Assembly: GCA_021833345.1 (NCBI GenBank)
Contig: JAKBFW010000014.1
Coordinates: 1-32,485 of the forward strand
DNA length: 32,485 bases
Source: Pseudomonadota bacterium
Lineage (GTDB): Bacteria; Actinomycetota; Actinomycetes; Actinomycetales; Cellulomonadaceae
Direction: 5' to 3'
Made by a program: the position numbers and the translations under genes. The notes under the pieces were generated by a model that was given only the letters and a program-made list of their open reading frames with translations, was not told where the DNA came from and searched no databases. Of this stretch, positions 20,093 through 29,302 are shown one piece after another. Numbering within the stretch: position 1 is the stretch's first letter; every line of letters starts with the position of its first letter.

Positions 20093-21663
20093 CCGCGACC
20101 CCCTCGCACCGGCCGGTACTCGTCGTCGACTTCGGTGCGCAGTACGCGCAGCTGATCGCCCGACGCGTGCGTGAGGCGCACGTCTACTCCGAGATCGTGC
20201 CGCACACGGCGTCCGTCGAGCAGATCCTGGCGAAGGACCCGTCGGCGATCATCCTCTCCGGCGGCCCGTCGTCCGTGTACGCCGACGGCGCCCCGACGGT
20301 CGACCCCGCGCTGTTCGACGCCGGCGTGCCCGTCCTCGGGATCTGCTACGGCTTCCAGGCGATGGCCGCCGCTCTCGGTGGCACGGTCGCGCAGACCGGC
20401 GCGCGCGAGTACGGCAGGACGACCGTCCACGTCGGGGAGGCCGGATCGGTGCTGGCCGGTAGCCCGGACGAGCAGGTCGTCTGGATGAGCCACGGCGACG
20501 CGGTGCACGCGGCACCCGACGGCTTCGAGGTGCTCGCGACCTCGGCCGGCTCGCCCGTCGCCGCGTTCGAGGACCGGGCCCGTCGGCTGTTCGGCATGCA
20601 GTGGCACCCCGAGGTCAAGCACTCACCGCTCGGCCAGCGCGCGCTCGAGAACTTCCTGTACCAGGGTGCCGGCCTCGCGCCGGACTGGAACCCGGGCAAC
20701 GTGATCGCCGAGCAGGTCGAGCGGATCCGCGCGCAGGTCGGTGACGCCCGGGTGATCTGCGGGCTGTCCGGCGGCGTCGACTCGTCCGTCGCGGCGGCCC
20801 TCGTGCAGAAGGCGGTCGGGGAGCAGCTCACGTGCGTGTTCGTCGACCACGGGCTGCTGCGGACCGGAGAGGCCGAGCAGGTCGAGACCGACTTCGTGGC
20901 GGCGACGGGCGTGCGGCTCATGGTCGTCGACGCGCGCGAGAGGTTCCTCACGGCGCTGGCCGGGGTGAGCGACCCCGAGACCAAGCGGAAGATCATCGGC
21001 CGGGAGTTCATCCGGGTCTTCGAGGACGCCGCACGTGAGGTGGTCGCCGAGGCGGGGGAGCGCGGCACCGAGGTGCGGTTCCTCGTGCAGGGCACGCTGT
21101 ACCCGGACGTCGTGGAGTCCGGCGGCGGTGAGGGTGCCGCGACCATCAAGAGCCACCACAACGTCGGCGGGCTGCCGGACGACCTCCAGTTCGAGCTCGT
21201 CGAACCCTTGCGTGCGTTGTTCAAGGACGAGGTGCGGGCGGTCGGTCTCGAGCTCGGGGTGCCCGAGGCGATCGTGTGGCGACAGCCGTTCCCCGGACCT
21301 GGCCTCGGCATCCGGATCGTGGGGGACGTGACGGCCGAGCGGCTCGACACGCTGCGTGCGGCCGACGCGATCGCCCGCGAGGAGCTCACGAAGGCGGGCC
21401 TCGACCGGGAGATCTGGCAGTGCCCCGTCGTCCTGCTGGCGGACGTGCGGTCGGTCGGGGTGCAGGGGGACGGGCGCACCTATGGCCACCCGATCGTGCT
21501 CCGTCCGGTGTCCTCGGAGGACGCCATGACGGCCGACTGGACGCGGTTGCCCTACGAGGTCCTCGCCGTGATCTCGAACCGGATCACGAACGAGGTGCCT
21601 GAGGTGAACCGCGTCGTGCTCGACGTGACGAGCAAGCCGCCGGGCACGATCGAGTGGGAGTAG
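20089..21663 (+). CDS. guaA: GMP synthase (glutamine-hydrolysing)
   Basis: [73 protein letters not shown] 20089 overlaps DUF3817 stop. Confidence 0.97.
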   Translation: MTATPSHRPVLVVDFGAQYAQLIARRVREAHVYSEIVPHTASVEQILAKDPSAIILSGGPSSVYADGAPTVDPALFDAGVPVLGICYGFQAMAAALGGTVAQTGAREYGRTTVHVGEAGSVLAGSPDEQVVWMSHGDAVHAAPDGFEVLATSAGSPVAAFEDRARRLFGMQWHPEVKHSPLGQRALENFLYQGAGLAPDWNPGNVIAEQVERIRAQVGDARVICGLSGGVDSSVAAALVQKAVGEQLTCVFVDHGLLRTGEAEQVETDFVAATGVRLMVVDARERFLTALAGVSDPETKRKIIGREFIRVFEDAAREVVAEAGERGTEVRFLVQGTLYPDVVESGGGEGAATIKSHHNVGGLPDDLQFELVEPLRALFKDEVRAVGLELGVPEAIVWRQPFPGPGLGIRIVGDVTAERLDTLRAADAIAREELTKAGLDREIWQCPVVLLADVRSVGVQGDGRTYGHPIVLRPVSSEDAMTADWTRLPYEVLAVISNRITNEVPEVNRVVLDVTSKPPGTIEWE

Positions 21664-21670
21664 CGGCGCC

Positions 21671-23194
21671 TCAGCGTCCGCGGGCAGCCGACTCGTCGGC
21701 GTCCGTGGCCTGAGACGCCCCGTGGCGACGGCGCTGCTTGACCTGGTACATGCGGGCGTCTGCGAGAGCGAGCACCTCGTCTGCGCCGGCGAACTCGCCG
21801 GGGAGCGCGATCACGGTGCCACCGCTCGCCTGGGCCGCCAGCGTGAGGTGCTCCCACGCGACCGGGTGCGCCAGCCCGGCGTCGATCCGGTCGGGGACGA
21901 GCGAGATCACCTCCGGTGGACCGACGCACACGACGACGAACTCGTCGCCGCCGATCCGCGCCACGGTGTCCTCCGCGCGCACCGCCGAGCGCAGGCGTTC
22001 GGCGACCGCGACCAGGAGCGCGTCTCCCGCGGCGTGCCCGTGCCGGTCGTTGACGTGTTTCAGCCCGTCGACGTCGAGGAACACGACGAGCGCGGCCGAC
22101 GCCTCGCCCGCGTCGACCCGGGCGAGCGCCGCGTCGACCTGGCCGAGCGCCGCGCGCCGGTTGAGCAGGCCGGTCAGCTCGTCATGCGTCGCGAGGTGCG
22201 TGAGCGAGGCCTCCGCGGAGGCCTGTCGGCGTGCGAGCACGGCGATGCGGGCGAGCACGAGGGGGACGAGCGCGAGCGACGTCACGCTCAGCAGCGCCAG
22301 GTCGACCACGCGGTCCCCGAGCGCCATCAGCACGGTGAACGCCGGGTTCAGCGCGAGGGCGACGCCGAGGAACACGAGCCTCGCGGCGGACAACGAGGTG
22401 CCGCCCCGCAGCGCCGGTCGCGGCGCCCGGGGGAGGTCGTCCCGGCTCGGGTGCAGCACGGCCGCCCCGAGCGCCGTGTAGGCGACGATCCACACCAGCT
22501 CGATCCACCAGGCCGACGTGCCGCTCGGTGAGCGTGTCACGAGCCGTGCCACCGTGCCGACCAGGGTGAGCCCGGTGCACAGCCCGATGTAGCCGAGGGC
22601 GGCGCTGCGGGCGGTCATGAAGGCGCGGAGGACCGTCCCGACGATCATCGTGACGAGCACGACCACCACGAGGTCGCCCAGACCTGCTGCGCGGGCGGCC
22701 ACGTTGTCGGGCGGCGGTGGTCGGACGATCAGGGTCCACAGGACGCTCGCGCCACCGAGTCCGATGATCGCGGCGTCGAGCACGCCGCCGGCGTCGAGCC
22801 GGGCGAACGGTGACACCACGATCGACGCCGCGACCAGCAGGCACAGGTACCCCAGGGGCAAGGTGGCGGTCACCACCGCGCCGGTGGCGACCGCGCGGCC
22901 CTCGAGGTCGAGCTGGACGAGCCACGCGATCGAGTTGACGGTCAGCAGGACCAGCCCGATCAGGACGACCACCCACGGGAGCGGGTGCCGCACCCGGCGG
23001 CGGACGAGCAGGGTGAGGACGATGGCGCCCGGCACGACGACGGCCAGCACGAGGAACGTGCTGCGCAGCACGCCGTCGGAACCGGCGAACCCCGCGCACA
23101 GCACGGCGCTCGTGGTCACGAACATCCCGTGCGTGCGCCGGGCCTGGGTACGGACCGGTACCCGCGCAGGGATCTGTTCGACAGTCCGTTCCAT
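21671..23194 (-). CDS. Multi-TM GGDEF-domain protein (putative diguanylate cyclase)
   Basis: N-terminal hydrophobic segments; LTHLATHDELTGLLNRRA, RAEDTVARIGGDEFVVV with RxxD five residues before GGDEF. Confidence 0.9.
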   Translation of the reverse strand: MERTVEQIPARVPVRTQARRTHGMFVTTSAVLCAGFAGSDGVLRSTFLVLAVVVPGAIVLTLLVRRRVRHPLPWVVVLIGLVLLTVNSIAWLVQLDLEGRAVATGAVVTATLPLGYLCLLVAASIVVSPFARLDAGGVLDAAIIGLGGASVLWTLIVRPPPPDNVAARAAGLGDLVVVVLVTMIVGTVLRAFMTARSAALGYIGLCTGLTLVGTVARLVTRSPSGTSAWWIELVWIVAYTALGAAVLHPSRDDLPRAPRPALRGGTSLSAARLVFLGVALALNPAFTVLMALGDRVVDLALLSVTSLALVPLVLARIAVLARRQASAEASLTHLATHDELTGLLNRRAALGQVDAALARVDAGEASAALVVFLDVDGLKHVNDRHGHAAGDALLVAVAERLRSAVRAEDTVARIGGDEFVVVCVGPPEVISLVPDRIDAGLAHPVAWEHLTLAAQASGGTVIALPGEFAGADEVLALADARMYQVKQRRRHGASQATDADESAARGR

Positions 23195-23276
23195 GGTCTG
23201 AGTATCGGCGTGCGCGTGGCGTTCCTGTTGTCCGGGCGTGGGGGGAGTTCGCGCGGGCAGCGCTTAGGGTGGCCGG

Positions 23277-24401
23277 GTGCGCATCGTTCACGTCTCGGAC
23301 TGCTACCTGCCGCGGACCGGGGGGATCGAGTCACAGGTGAGCGATCTTGCGGCGCACCAGGTCGCGGCCGGTCACGAGGTCCACGTGCTGACCGCCACGC
23401 TCGGCGAGGCCGGGGAGCGCGGCGGTGTCGTCGACGTGGTCGACGGCGTGCACGTGCACCGGTTGGGTGCCCGGATGCCGTTCGCGCTGCCGGTCACCCC
23501 GGCGGGCCCGCGGCTGCTCCGCGCCGCGTACCGCACGATCGTCCCCGACGCCGTGCACGTGCACGCGGGCGTCGTCTCCCCGTTCGCGTTCGACGGCGCG
23601 CGGATCGCGATGGCGATGAACCTGCCGGTCGCGATCACGTGGCACTGCATGCTCGACGGGGTGGTCGGCTCGCTGCGCGCGGCCGCCCGGCTGGCCGGGT
23701 GGGAGCACGCGGCGGCGGCGCTCAGCGCGGTCAGCGGTGCGGCGGCCCACCGGGTCGAGGAGGTCTTCGAGGTGCCCGTCAGCGTCGTGCCGAACGGCAT
23801 GGACCTGGACGTGTGGACCCCGGCGGGGCTGAGGGCCGAGGCCCGCTCCGGGCCGGTGCACCTGGTCAGCACCATGCGACTCGCACCGCGCAAGCGCGCG
23901 GTTCCCCTCCTGGAGATGGTCGGGGCCGCGGTCGACCGCCTGCCCGCCGGGAGCGTGCGGATGACGCTGATCGGGTCCGGACCGGAACAACGGCGAGTCG
24001 AGACGCAGCTGCGGAGGTCTCACCTCGAGCAGGTCGTGACCCTCGCCGGACGGCTCACCCGGGACCAGGTCCGGACCGCCTACGCCGAGGCCGATGTGTT
24101 CCTCGCCCCGGCCGAGCTCGAGGCGTTCGGGATCGCGGCGCTCGAGGCCCGAGCGGCCGGGCTCGCCGTCGTGGCGCGGCGCGGCACCGGGATCGAGGAG
24201 TTCGTCGAGGACGGCCTCGACGGGCTGCTGGCCGTCGACGACCGGGACATGACCGAGGCCGTGATCCGGCTGGTGCAGGACGAGGGTCTGCTCGAGGGCA
24301 TCCGTTCCCACAACCGGGCCGTCCGCCCGGCGTTCGACTGGGACGTCGTGCTGCGCGCCGCCGCATCCGAATATTCACGGGCGGCGGGTCTAATCCGTTA
24401 G
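23277..24401 (+). CDS. GT4-family glycosyltransferase
   Basis: MRIVHVSDCYLPRTGGIESQVSDLA; PNGMDLD; APAELEAFGIAALEARAAGLAVVARRGTGIEEFV. Confidence 0.9.
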   Translation: MRIVHVSDCYLPRTGGIESQVSDLAAHQVAAGHEVHVLTATLGEAGERGGVVDVVDGVHVHRLGARMPFALPVTPAGPRLLRAAYRTIVPDAVHVHAGVVSPFAFDGARIAMAMNLPVAITWHCMLDGVVGSLRAAARLAGWEHAAAALSAVSGAAAHRVEEVFEVPVSVVPNGMDLDVWTPAGLRAEARSGPVHLVSTMRLAPRKRAVPLLEMVGAAVDRLPAGSVRMTLIGSGPEQRRVETQLRRSHLEQVVTLAGRLTRDQVRTAYAEADVFLAPAELEAFGIAALEARAAGLAVVARRGTGIEEFVEDGLDGLLAVDDRDMTEAVIRLVQDEGLLEGIRSHNRAVRPAFDWDVVLRAAASEYSRAAGLIR

Positions 24402-24410
24402 GCTCTCCCA

Positions 24411-24580
24411 GGTGGCACACAGGATCGGTCGACATCTCGACCGGGACTAATCGTTAAGTACGGACTTTCGTCTCACCTTGGGCCCCGATCCTGTGGGGAG
24501 GATGTGGGTTGTGGGCCTCACGAAGGTCCAGCACCTCTGGCAGGAGCCGGGGGCGATCAGACTCTGGTGGGAGCATCGAG
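24411..24580 (+). promoter_or_regulatory. Long structured leader upstream of membrane protein gene (candidate cis-regulatory RNA)
   Basis: TAGGCT box (24399-24404); closing stem CACAGGATCGG (24418-24428)/CCGATCCTGTG (24485-24495); internal CGGTCGA-catc-TCGACCG (24426-24443). Confidence 0.45.
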
Positions 24581-25171
24581 ATGAGCACGACAACCGCAAA
24601 CCGCACGACGAGCACGACGGTGGCCAAGAGCAACGGAGCTGTCCGCGTGATCGCCCTGCTGACGATGATCGCGGGCCTGATCTTCATCATCGCGGGCGGC
24701 GCGACCTGGGCCATGGTGACCTCGCAGCTGAAGGACGAGCAGATCACCGTCGCCGCCGTGACGGCGGCCGACCCGGGCTCGCTCGCCGGCAAGGCCGTCC
24801 AGGACCCGTTCACGGCCTACGCGCAGGCGAACGCGATCAAGCACCACTCGCTGACGGCCGGTGGCGGCCTCACGTACGCCCAGCTCGGCACCGCGATCAC
24901 GGCGCAGACGGCGAAGCTGACCAAGAGCGGCATGTCTGCGGCTGACGCGGCCAAGGACCCGAGCGTCGTCAAGCTGACGACCGAGCGCACCACCTCGATG
25001 AACGGCTCGTTCCTCCGCGCCTCGCTGTTCACCTCGGTCGTGGCCTTCGGGATCGCCGCCCTGGTGATGGGCCTCGGTGTCCTCTTCATCCTGATCGGCT
25101 GGGCGATGCGCAAGCTCGCCGGTGACGCGCAGCTCTCGGTCGTGACCTCGGAGCCCAGCGCCGCGGCCTGA
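24581..25171 (+). CDS. Small membrane protein, two TM segments flanking an extracytoplasmic region (family often labelled 'aromatic ring-opening dioxygenase LigA', likely a misnomer)
   Basis: IALLTMIAGLIFIIAGGATWAMVTSQLKDEQITV ... MNGSFLRASLFTSVVAFGIAALVMGLGVLFILIGWAM. Confidence 0.8.
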   Translation: MSTTTANRTTSTTVAKSNGAVRVIALLTMIAGLIFIIAGGATWAMVTSQLKDEQITVAAVTAADPGSLAGKAVQDPFTAYAQANAIKHHSLTAGGGLTYAQLGTAITAQTAKLTKSGMSAADAAKDPSVVKLTTERTTSMNGSFLRASLFTSVVAFGIAALVMGLGVLFILIGWAMRKLAGDAQLSVVTSEPSAAA

Positions 25172-25178
25172 TCCCGAC

Positions 25179-25197
25179 GGTCCGCGTGACGCGGACC
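25179..25197 (+). terminator. First of two tandem hairpins after membrane protein gene
   Basis: GGTCCGCG-tga-CGCGGACC. Confidence 0.55.
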
Positions 25198-25204
25198 GGA
25201 TCGA

Positions 25205-25247
25205 ACGAAGGGCCGGTCCCACCCCTCCGGTGGGACCGGCCCTTCGT
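25205..25247. terminator. Strong bidirectional terminator between convergent genes
   Basis: ACGAAGGGCCGGTCCCACC-cctcc-GGTGGGACCGGCCCTTCGT perfect 19-bp stem. Confidence 0.85.
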
Positions 25248-25302
25248 CGTACCCCGACCGCGTCGATGTCCCAGCTCCCCGACGGTCGGCAGGAGCGTCG
25301 GC

Positions 25303-25638
25303 CTACGGGTGCCGGTGGCGGATCCCGGACGCGATCGACCCGATCAGCAGGGCGATCCCCGCGAACCCGATGAGACCGATCATCACGAGGCCGAGGTCGA
25401 AGCTCACCCCGCTCGCGGTGGCGAGCACCATGATGCCGATCGCGGTGATCACCAGGCCCCAGACCACGGTGGCCACGCGCAGCCGTGCGCGAGGCGCAGG
25501 CCCGACCGGAGGCGTCGCCAGGACGGGCCCGGCCTGGCTCTGCGGCACGTCGGTGGTGCCGTCCGGCACCCCGGTGGTGTCGAGCGGCGAGTCGGTCGAC
25601 CCGGCCGCGCTGTCAGGTGCGTCGTCGTGGGTGGACAT
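25303..25638 (-). CDS. Small two-TM membrane protein, translationally coupled to PspC/LiaF-like gene
   Basis: MSTHDDAPDSA...RVATVVWGLVITAIGIMVLA...LGLVMIGLIGFAGIALLIGSIASG; ATGA overlap at 25638. Confidence 0.75.
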   Translation of the reverse strand: MSTHDDAPDSAAGSTDSPLDTTGVPDGTTDVPQSQAGPVLATPPVGPAPRARLRVATVVWGLVITAIGIMVLATASGVSFDLGLVMIGLIGFAGIALLIGSIASGIRHRHP

Positions 25639-27128
25639 CAGCTCTCCTCCTGGATCGTGATCTGCCCTGCGTTGACCTGGACGTCGAGGACGATCTCGGC
25701 CGCCCGGCCCGCACGGACCGCGGCGCTCTCCCAGGTCCGGGACTGCCCGACGCCGGCGCTGCTCGTCGTAGCGTTCGAGCCGTCGACCAGCCAGTCGACC
25801 TGACCCGCGAGGGTGCGCGTCGTCGCGCGGACCGGGACGCCCCGCGGCACGACGATCGTGACGTCGCCCGCGCCGACGGACACGGGCACCGTGACCGGGC
25901 TCGACGCGCTCAGCGGAAGACCGGTCAGGTCGATGCGGAGGTCGCCCGCGAACACCGAGTACCCGCCGGTCGCCGCCGCGGCATCGGTCGGCCGGTACGA
26001 CTCCTGCCCGAACGCCACCCAGGTCGTGTACCAGGGCACCCGTTCGGTGCTGCCCAGCCCCAACGGCACCGCGAGCAGGATGCCGAGGACGGCGACGGCC
26101 CCGAGCCCTCCGCCGCGCCGCCCGAGCAGACCGGCCACCATGATCCCGACACCGGCCAGGACGATCGTGATGCCCGTGGCGGTGAGCAGGACCGGTCCGT
26201 CGAACACCCCCGCGCGTTCGGACGCCATCAGCCACGCCAGGCTGAGCAGCCCGAGCGCGAGCACCGTTCCGGTCGCCGCAGGGCCGGCGCCGCGCACGAG
26301 TGGACGGCGCGGACGCGGCGGTCGCACCGGGACGGAGGCCGGTGCCGCGGGGCCTGCGCCGTACACGCCGCCCGGGTACGTGCGTCCGCTGTACCTACCC
26401 GTGGTGTACGTGCCGCCGACCGGGGGTGCGGGCGGCGTGGTCTGGGGCGGGATCTGGGCGGTCGTCGAGGATGCCGGCGAGGTCCCGGCCGCGAACGGGC
26501 CGAACTCGCTCGTCGGTGCGCTGCCGGACGCACCGGCGTCCGGCGGGGTGGTGCTGGGCGTGCTCATGGTGGCCTCCGGTCGGCGACGCTGCCCGCCGGC
26601 AGCGATCACGAGGGCGATGATCACCGCGATCGCGGCGACCCAGAGAACGGCGCTGAACCACTGGAACGCGGTGCCCCACCCGAACCACCGGAGCATCCCG
26701 CTCCCGTTGTTGAGCCCGAGCAGCAGCATCGCGACGCCGCCGAGGAGCCCGATGTCGAACCGGCCGCGGATCGTCTCCTGCAGGTGGATCCGACCGTCGC
26801 TCTCCTCGGGCAGCAGCGCCCAGCCGAGCCCGTAGACGACGAACCCGACGCCGCCGACGAGCAGGCTCGCGGCGAAGAGCCCGCGGACGAGCAGCGGGTC
26901 GATGCCGAAGCGACGCGCGATGCCGCCGGCGACCCCGCCCATCCAGCGCTCGTTCGTCCGGACGACGCCGATCCGTCGCATCGCGTCGAAGAACCCGTCC
27001 GCTCCCGGCCGGGGAGACGGAGGTGTCGGGCCGCGATACGGACCGTAGGGTCCGGAGGGGCCGCCGGCAGGGCCGTACGCCGACGGGGGTGGGGTTCCCG
27101 GACCCGTCGGGGGTGTGGTCGAATCCAT
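25638..27128 (-). CDS. PspC-domain multi-TM protein with LiaF-like C-terminal domain
   Basis: RTNERWMGGVAGGIARRFGIDPLLVRGLFAASLLVGGVGFVVYGLGWALLPE (PspC); C-term VSVGAGDVTIVVPRGVPVRATTRTLAG...VLDVQVNAGQITIQ. Confidence 0.85.
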   Translation of the reverse strand: MDSTTPPTGPGTPPPSAYGPAGGPSGPYGPYRGPTPPSPRPGADGFFDAMRRIGVVRTNERWMGGVAGGIARRFGIDPLLVRGLFAASLLVGGVGFVVYGLGWALLPEESDGRIHLQETIRGRFDIGLLGGVAMLLLGLNNGSGMLRWFGWGTAFQWFSAVLWVAAIAVIIALVIAAGGQRRRPEATMSTPSTTPPDAGASGSAPTSEFGPFAAGTSPASSTTAQIPPQTTPPAPPVGGTYTTGRYSGRTYPGGVYGAGPAAPASVPVRPPRPRRPLVRGAGPAATGTVLALGLLSLAWLMASERAGVFDGPVLLTATGITIVLAGVGIMVAGLLGRRGGGLGAVAVLGILLAVPLGLGSTERVPWYTTWVAFGQESYRPTDAAAATGGYSVFAGDLRIDLTGLPLSASSPVTVPVSVGAGDVTIVVPRGVPVRATTRTLAGQVDWLVDGSNATTSSAGVGQSRTWESAAVRAGRAAEIVLDVQVNAGQITIQEES

Positions 27129-27263
27129 GACTCGATCCTGTCGCCGTCGGCAGCGCCCCACCATCGGGCACCACCCTGAGGCGACCCTGGTTCTTCGCGT
27201 CGTGGCCCCTGATCCACGCCTGGGTCCGTACCGGGAGCGGCCCGAGCGTGTGACGATCAGAGC

Positions 27264-28589
27264 ATGAGCCAGTCGACCGGGAGCGTCGTGGGCAGGCGTG
27301 AGCGCCTTCCGCTGCGGCGACCCGTGCAGGGGCGCCGGATCGGTGGCGTCTGCGTGGGCCTGGCCGCGCACCTCGACGTCCCGGTGCGGCTCGTCCGGGC
27401 CGTGATGCTCCTGCTCACCGTTGTCGGCGGTGTCGGCGCGGCCCTGTACGTGTTCTGGTGGGTGACGGTCCCGAGCGGAGACCCGGCCCGGGTCGCCGAG
27501 TCGCTGCGCCCGGCGGCCATGTCGCGGCTCGCTCCCCGGCTGCGGGACGACGCCCGCCAGGTCCCCGTCACGGACATCGGCATCGGGCTGCTGCTGGTCC
27601 TCGTGGCCGCGACGCTCGTCGCCGTCCGCCAAGGGGTGCAGATCCAGTGGTCGTGGGTGCTGCCGACGCTCCTCCTCCTCGGTGGCATCGCACTGGCCTG
27701 GAGCCAGCTCGACGCGGGTCAGCGGGAGCTCTGGCGCTCGCGCGCGGGTGGCCGCACCCCGGTCAGCGTCCTCCGGCTCGCCGGGGGGCTCACGCTCGTG
27801 GGCGCCGGGGTGCTGCTGCTCATCGGCCAGGACGAGTCGCCGGTGGTCCTCGTGCGCTCGGCGGTCGCTGCGGTCGCCGTGCTCGCCGGGGCGGTGCTCG
27901 CGCTGGCGCCGTGGTGGCTGCGACTCGTCTCCGAGCTCGGCGACGAGCGCGCCGCCCGGGCCCGGGAGTCGGAGCGGGCCGACATCGCGGCGCACCTGCA
28001 CGACTCGGTGCTCCAGACCCTCGCGCTCATCCGCGCACGGTCCGACCAGCCGGACGAGGTCGCGCGGATGGCGCGAGCCCAGGAGAGAGAGCTGCGTGAG
28101 TGGCTCTACAGCGACCGAGCACCGGCAGGCACGTCGCTCGCGACGGCGTTGCGCGCGGTGGTCGCCGAGGTCGAGGACGGCCGCATGCCCGGGCAGACGG
28201 GTGCGGTGGCGATCGACGTCGTCGTCGTCGGTGACCGGGTGCCCGACGACGACACCCGCGCGCTGCTCCAGGCGACCCGGGAGGCGCTCGTGAACGCCGT
28301 CGTGCACGGCCGACCTCCGGTGTCTCTGTACCTCGAGGTGTCGCCCGACGCCGTCGCGGTGTTCGTGCGCGACCGCGGCGACGGGTTCGACCTGGCCGAC
28401 GTCCCGTCGGACCGGTTCGGCGTGCGGGAGTCGATCATCGGACGGGTGACGCGACGCGGCGGCACGGCGAGCGTACGGTCGGACCCGGAGCGGGGGACCG
28501 AGGTGCACCTGACGATCCCCGTCGACGGCCCGGGGGCGCTCGTCGACGACCCGGCGGCACCACGACGCGCAGCGACGGAGGTCACATGA
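27264..28589 (+). CDS. PspC-domain sensor histidine kinase (HisKA_3/HATPase_c)
   Basis: GRRIGGVCVGLAAHLDVPVRLVRAVMLLLTVVGGVGAALYVFWWVTVP (PspC); ERADIAAHLHDSVLQTLALI; EALVNAVVHG; RDRGDGFD. Confidence 0.92.
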   Translation: MSQSTGSVVGRRERLPLRRPVQGRRIGGVCVGLAAHLDVPVRLVRAVMLLLTVVGGVGAALYVFWWVTVPSGDPARVAESLRPAAMSRLAPRLRDDARQVPVTDIGIGLLLVLVAATLVAVRQGVQIQWSWVLPTLLLLGGIALAWSQLDAGQRELWRSRAGGRTPVSVLRLAGGLTLVGAGVLLLIGQDESPVVLVRSAVAAVAVLAGAVLALAPWWLRLVSELGDERAARARESERADIAAHLHDSVLQTLALIRARSDQPDEVARMARAQERELREWLYSDRAPAGTSLATALRAVVAEVEDGRMPGQTGAVAIDVVVVGDRVPDDDTRALLQATREALVNAVVHGRPPVSLYLEVSPDAVAVFVRDRGDGFDLADVPSDRFGVRESIIGRVTRRGGTASVRSDPERGTEVHLTIPVDGPGALVDDPAAPRRAATEVT

Positions 28590-29263
28590 ACGAGTCGGGA
28601 GCCGGGCGACCGGGTCCGGTCGACGTCGTGCTCGTCGACGACCACCTGATGTTCCGCACCGGGGTGCGTGCGTCGCTCGACGACCGCGTGCGCGTCGTCG
28701 GCGAAGCAGCCTCGGTCGAGGAGGCGATCGCGGTGGTGCGGCGCCACCGCCCACCGGTCGTGCTGCTCGACGTGCACCTTCCCGGGGGCGACGGCGGTGG
28801 TGGTGCCGAGGTGATCCGCGCGTGCGCCGACGTGCTGTGCGACTCGAAATTCCTTGCGCTGTCCGTCTCGGACGCCGCGGAGGATGTCGTCGCGGTGATC
28901 CGTGCCGGTGCACGTGGCTACGTCACGAAGGCGATCTCCGGTCCCGACCTGGTCGACGCCGTGCTGCGGGTGGCCGGCGGGGACGCGGTGTTCTCACCGC
29001 GCCTGGCCGGGTTCGTGCTCGACGCGTTCGGGGTCGTCGGCGGCGATGTCGCGATCGCCGACGACGAGCTCGACCGGCTCTCGGCGCGCGAGCGCGAGGT
29101 CATGCGGCTGATCGCGCGCGGCTACTCCTACCGTGAGGTCGCGAGCGAGCTGTTCATCTCGATCAAGACCGTCGAGACGCACGTCTCCGCGGTGCTGCGC
29201 AAGCTGCAGCTCTCGTCGCGGCACGAGCTCACCCGGTGGGCGGCTGCGCGTCGGCTGCTGTGA
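28586..29263 (+). CDS. NarL/LuxR-family response regulator
   Basis: VVLVDDHLMFRTGVRASL, VVLLDVHLPGGDG, LSAREREVMRLIARGYSYREVASELFISIKTVETHVSAVLRKL; ATGA overlap with kinase gene. Confidence 0.94.
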   Translation: MNESGAGRPGPVDVVLVDDHLMFRTGVRASLDDRVRVVGEAASVEEAIAVVRRHRPPVVLLDVHLPGGDGGGGAEVIRACADVLCDSKFLALSVSDAAEDVVAVIRAGARGYVTKAISGPDLVDAVLRVAGGDAVFSPRLAGFVLDAFGVVGGDVAIADDELDRLSAREREVMRLIARGYSYREVASELFISIKTVETHVSAVLRKLQLSSRHELTRWAAARRLL

Positions 29264-29302
29264 CGGCGGCCGGTGGTGTCGAAGCCCGGGGGTGGGGACG
29301 GC

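Noticed and set aside
24509-25171. Functional reading of the 24581 protein as a LigA aromatic dioxygenase
   Set aside because: Sequence is two TM helices around a small hydrophilic region, with no enzymatic features; the label is likely a propagated misannotation.
25638-28913. 1091-aa ORF extending the PspC protein upstream
   Set aside because: The extension is antisense to the histidine kinase and response regulator; true start ATG 27128.
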